A DNA stretch of 7,381 nucleotides from contig DVNA01000013.1 of NCBI GenBank assembly GCA_018714665.1, positions 1 to 7,381 of the forward strand. The letters run 5' to 3'. This document shows, piece after piece, positions 7,135-7,381 of the stretch (positions are counted from its first letter, which is position 1; every line of letters begins with the position of its first letter). Below the pieces are notes generated by a model. That model was not told the DNA's origin, ran no database searches, and saw nothing but the letters and a program-made list of their open reading frames with translations. The DNA comes from Candidatus Gallibacteroides avistercoris. GTDB taxonomy: Bacteria > Bacteroidota > Bacteroidia > Bacteroidales > CHK158-818. Both the position numbers and the translations under genes were made by a program.

Positions 7135-7381
7135 TAAAAATCCAAGTCATGGTTATTGTATATAGCCAGTCCGATCTGTTCTAACGCCTCGTTTCTTCCA
7201 TTGTACCAAAGCATCCAACAATCCTTTTCTTGGATGGCAAAAGGTTTGTAAGTGGCGCTGGCATCCCATCCGCCAGGCGTCGGTGTGATGATCGGATTTT
7301 GCGGATATCGTTCCCAGTTATCTATTCCGTTTGGAGAACGGGCCATTCCTATTTGGGCAAAATTGATATCATGAAAACCGA
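7134..7381 (-). CDS. 3' end of a GH43/GH130-type beta-propeller glycosidase (partial)
   Basis: The frame is open from the right edge to the stop at 7136-7134, so the visible 81-82 codons are the C-terminus of a longer gene; the internal Met at 7346 is not the start. The end carries two marks of five-bladed propeller glycosidases: a blade repeat of the form QIGMARSPNGIDNWERYPQNP, and a closing YKPF...WMLWYNGR...EQIGLAIY. These resemble secreted or cytosolic propeller hydrolases and phosphorylases of the GH43/GH130/GH32 clan-like group common in Bacteroidota. Catalytic residues lie in the missing part, so family and substrate cannot be fixed. The stop overlaps the ATG of the next gene by one base, so the two are almost certainly in one operon and made together. 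Confidence 0.75.
   Translation of the reverse strand, partial: GFHDINFAQIGMARSPNGIDNWERYPQNPIITPTPGGWDASATYKPFAIQEKDCWMLWYNGRNEALEQIGLAIYNNHDLDF

Noticed and set aside
7134..7346. A 70-residue gene starting at the Met at 7346
   Set aside because: The frame is open upstream to the window edge and continues the propeller-blade pattern, so this Met is internal to a longer gene.

Overview
The window looks like part of a carbohydrate-degradation gene cluster (polysaccharide utilisation locus type) from a member of the Bacteroidota, most likely a Bacteroides/Parabacteroides-like gut bacterium. The grounds are moderately AT-rich DNA, tightly packed co-directional secreted glycosidases of families common in that phylum, AT-rich leaders without clear Shine-Dalgarno sequences, and a perfect Bacteroidota-type -7 promoter box (TAnnTTTG). 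No SusC/SusD pair, regulator, transposon, RNA gene or CRISPR array is visible.

Everything that codes is on the minus strand. In transcription order (right to left) the genes are: the 3' end of a beta-propeller glycosidase of GH43/GH130 type (7134-7381, cut by the window edge); a secreted (alpha/alpha)6-barrel glycoside hydrolase of the MGH1/GH63-like superfamily (5518-7134), whose ATG overlaps the preceding stop by one base; a 189-base spacer without a recognisable promoter but with traces of possible decayed coding sequence; a large secreted GH101 endo-alpha-N-acetylgalactosaminidase (1954-5328); a 75-base spacer; a secreted GH29 alpha-L-fucosidase homologue (199-1878); then a promoter-like element and the first 13 codons of another exported protein (1-40), cut by the left edge.

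Functionally, GH101 enzymes cut the GalNAc-alpha-Ser/Thr bond of core-1 O-glycans (Gal-beta-1,3-GalNAc), and GH29 enzymes remove alpha-L-fucose that can cap such glycans. The pair therefore points to O-glycoprotein or mucin use, with the two other hydrolases trimming residues whose identity the sequence does not reveal. All three complete enzymes carry signal peptides without an obvious lipobox, suggesting a periplasmic or otherwise exported location.

The most unusual points are: a GH29 enzyme in which the normally conserved fucose-pocket His-Trp is Thr-Val while the nucleophile region is intact; a Glu in the MGH1-like enzyme where relatives usually carry the catalytic Asp; a textbook EF-hand-type calcium loop at the entrance of the GH101 barrel; and the odd spacer upstream of the GH101 gene. 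I do not see strong evidence of a wholly new biological system. The interest lies in the combination of enzymes and the divergent active sites.
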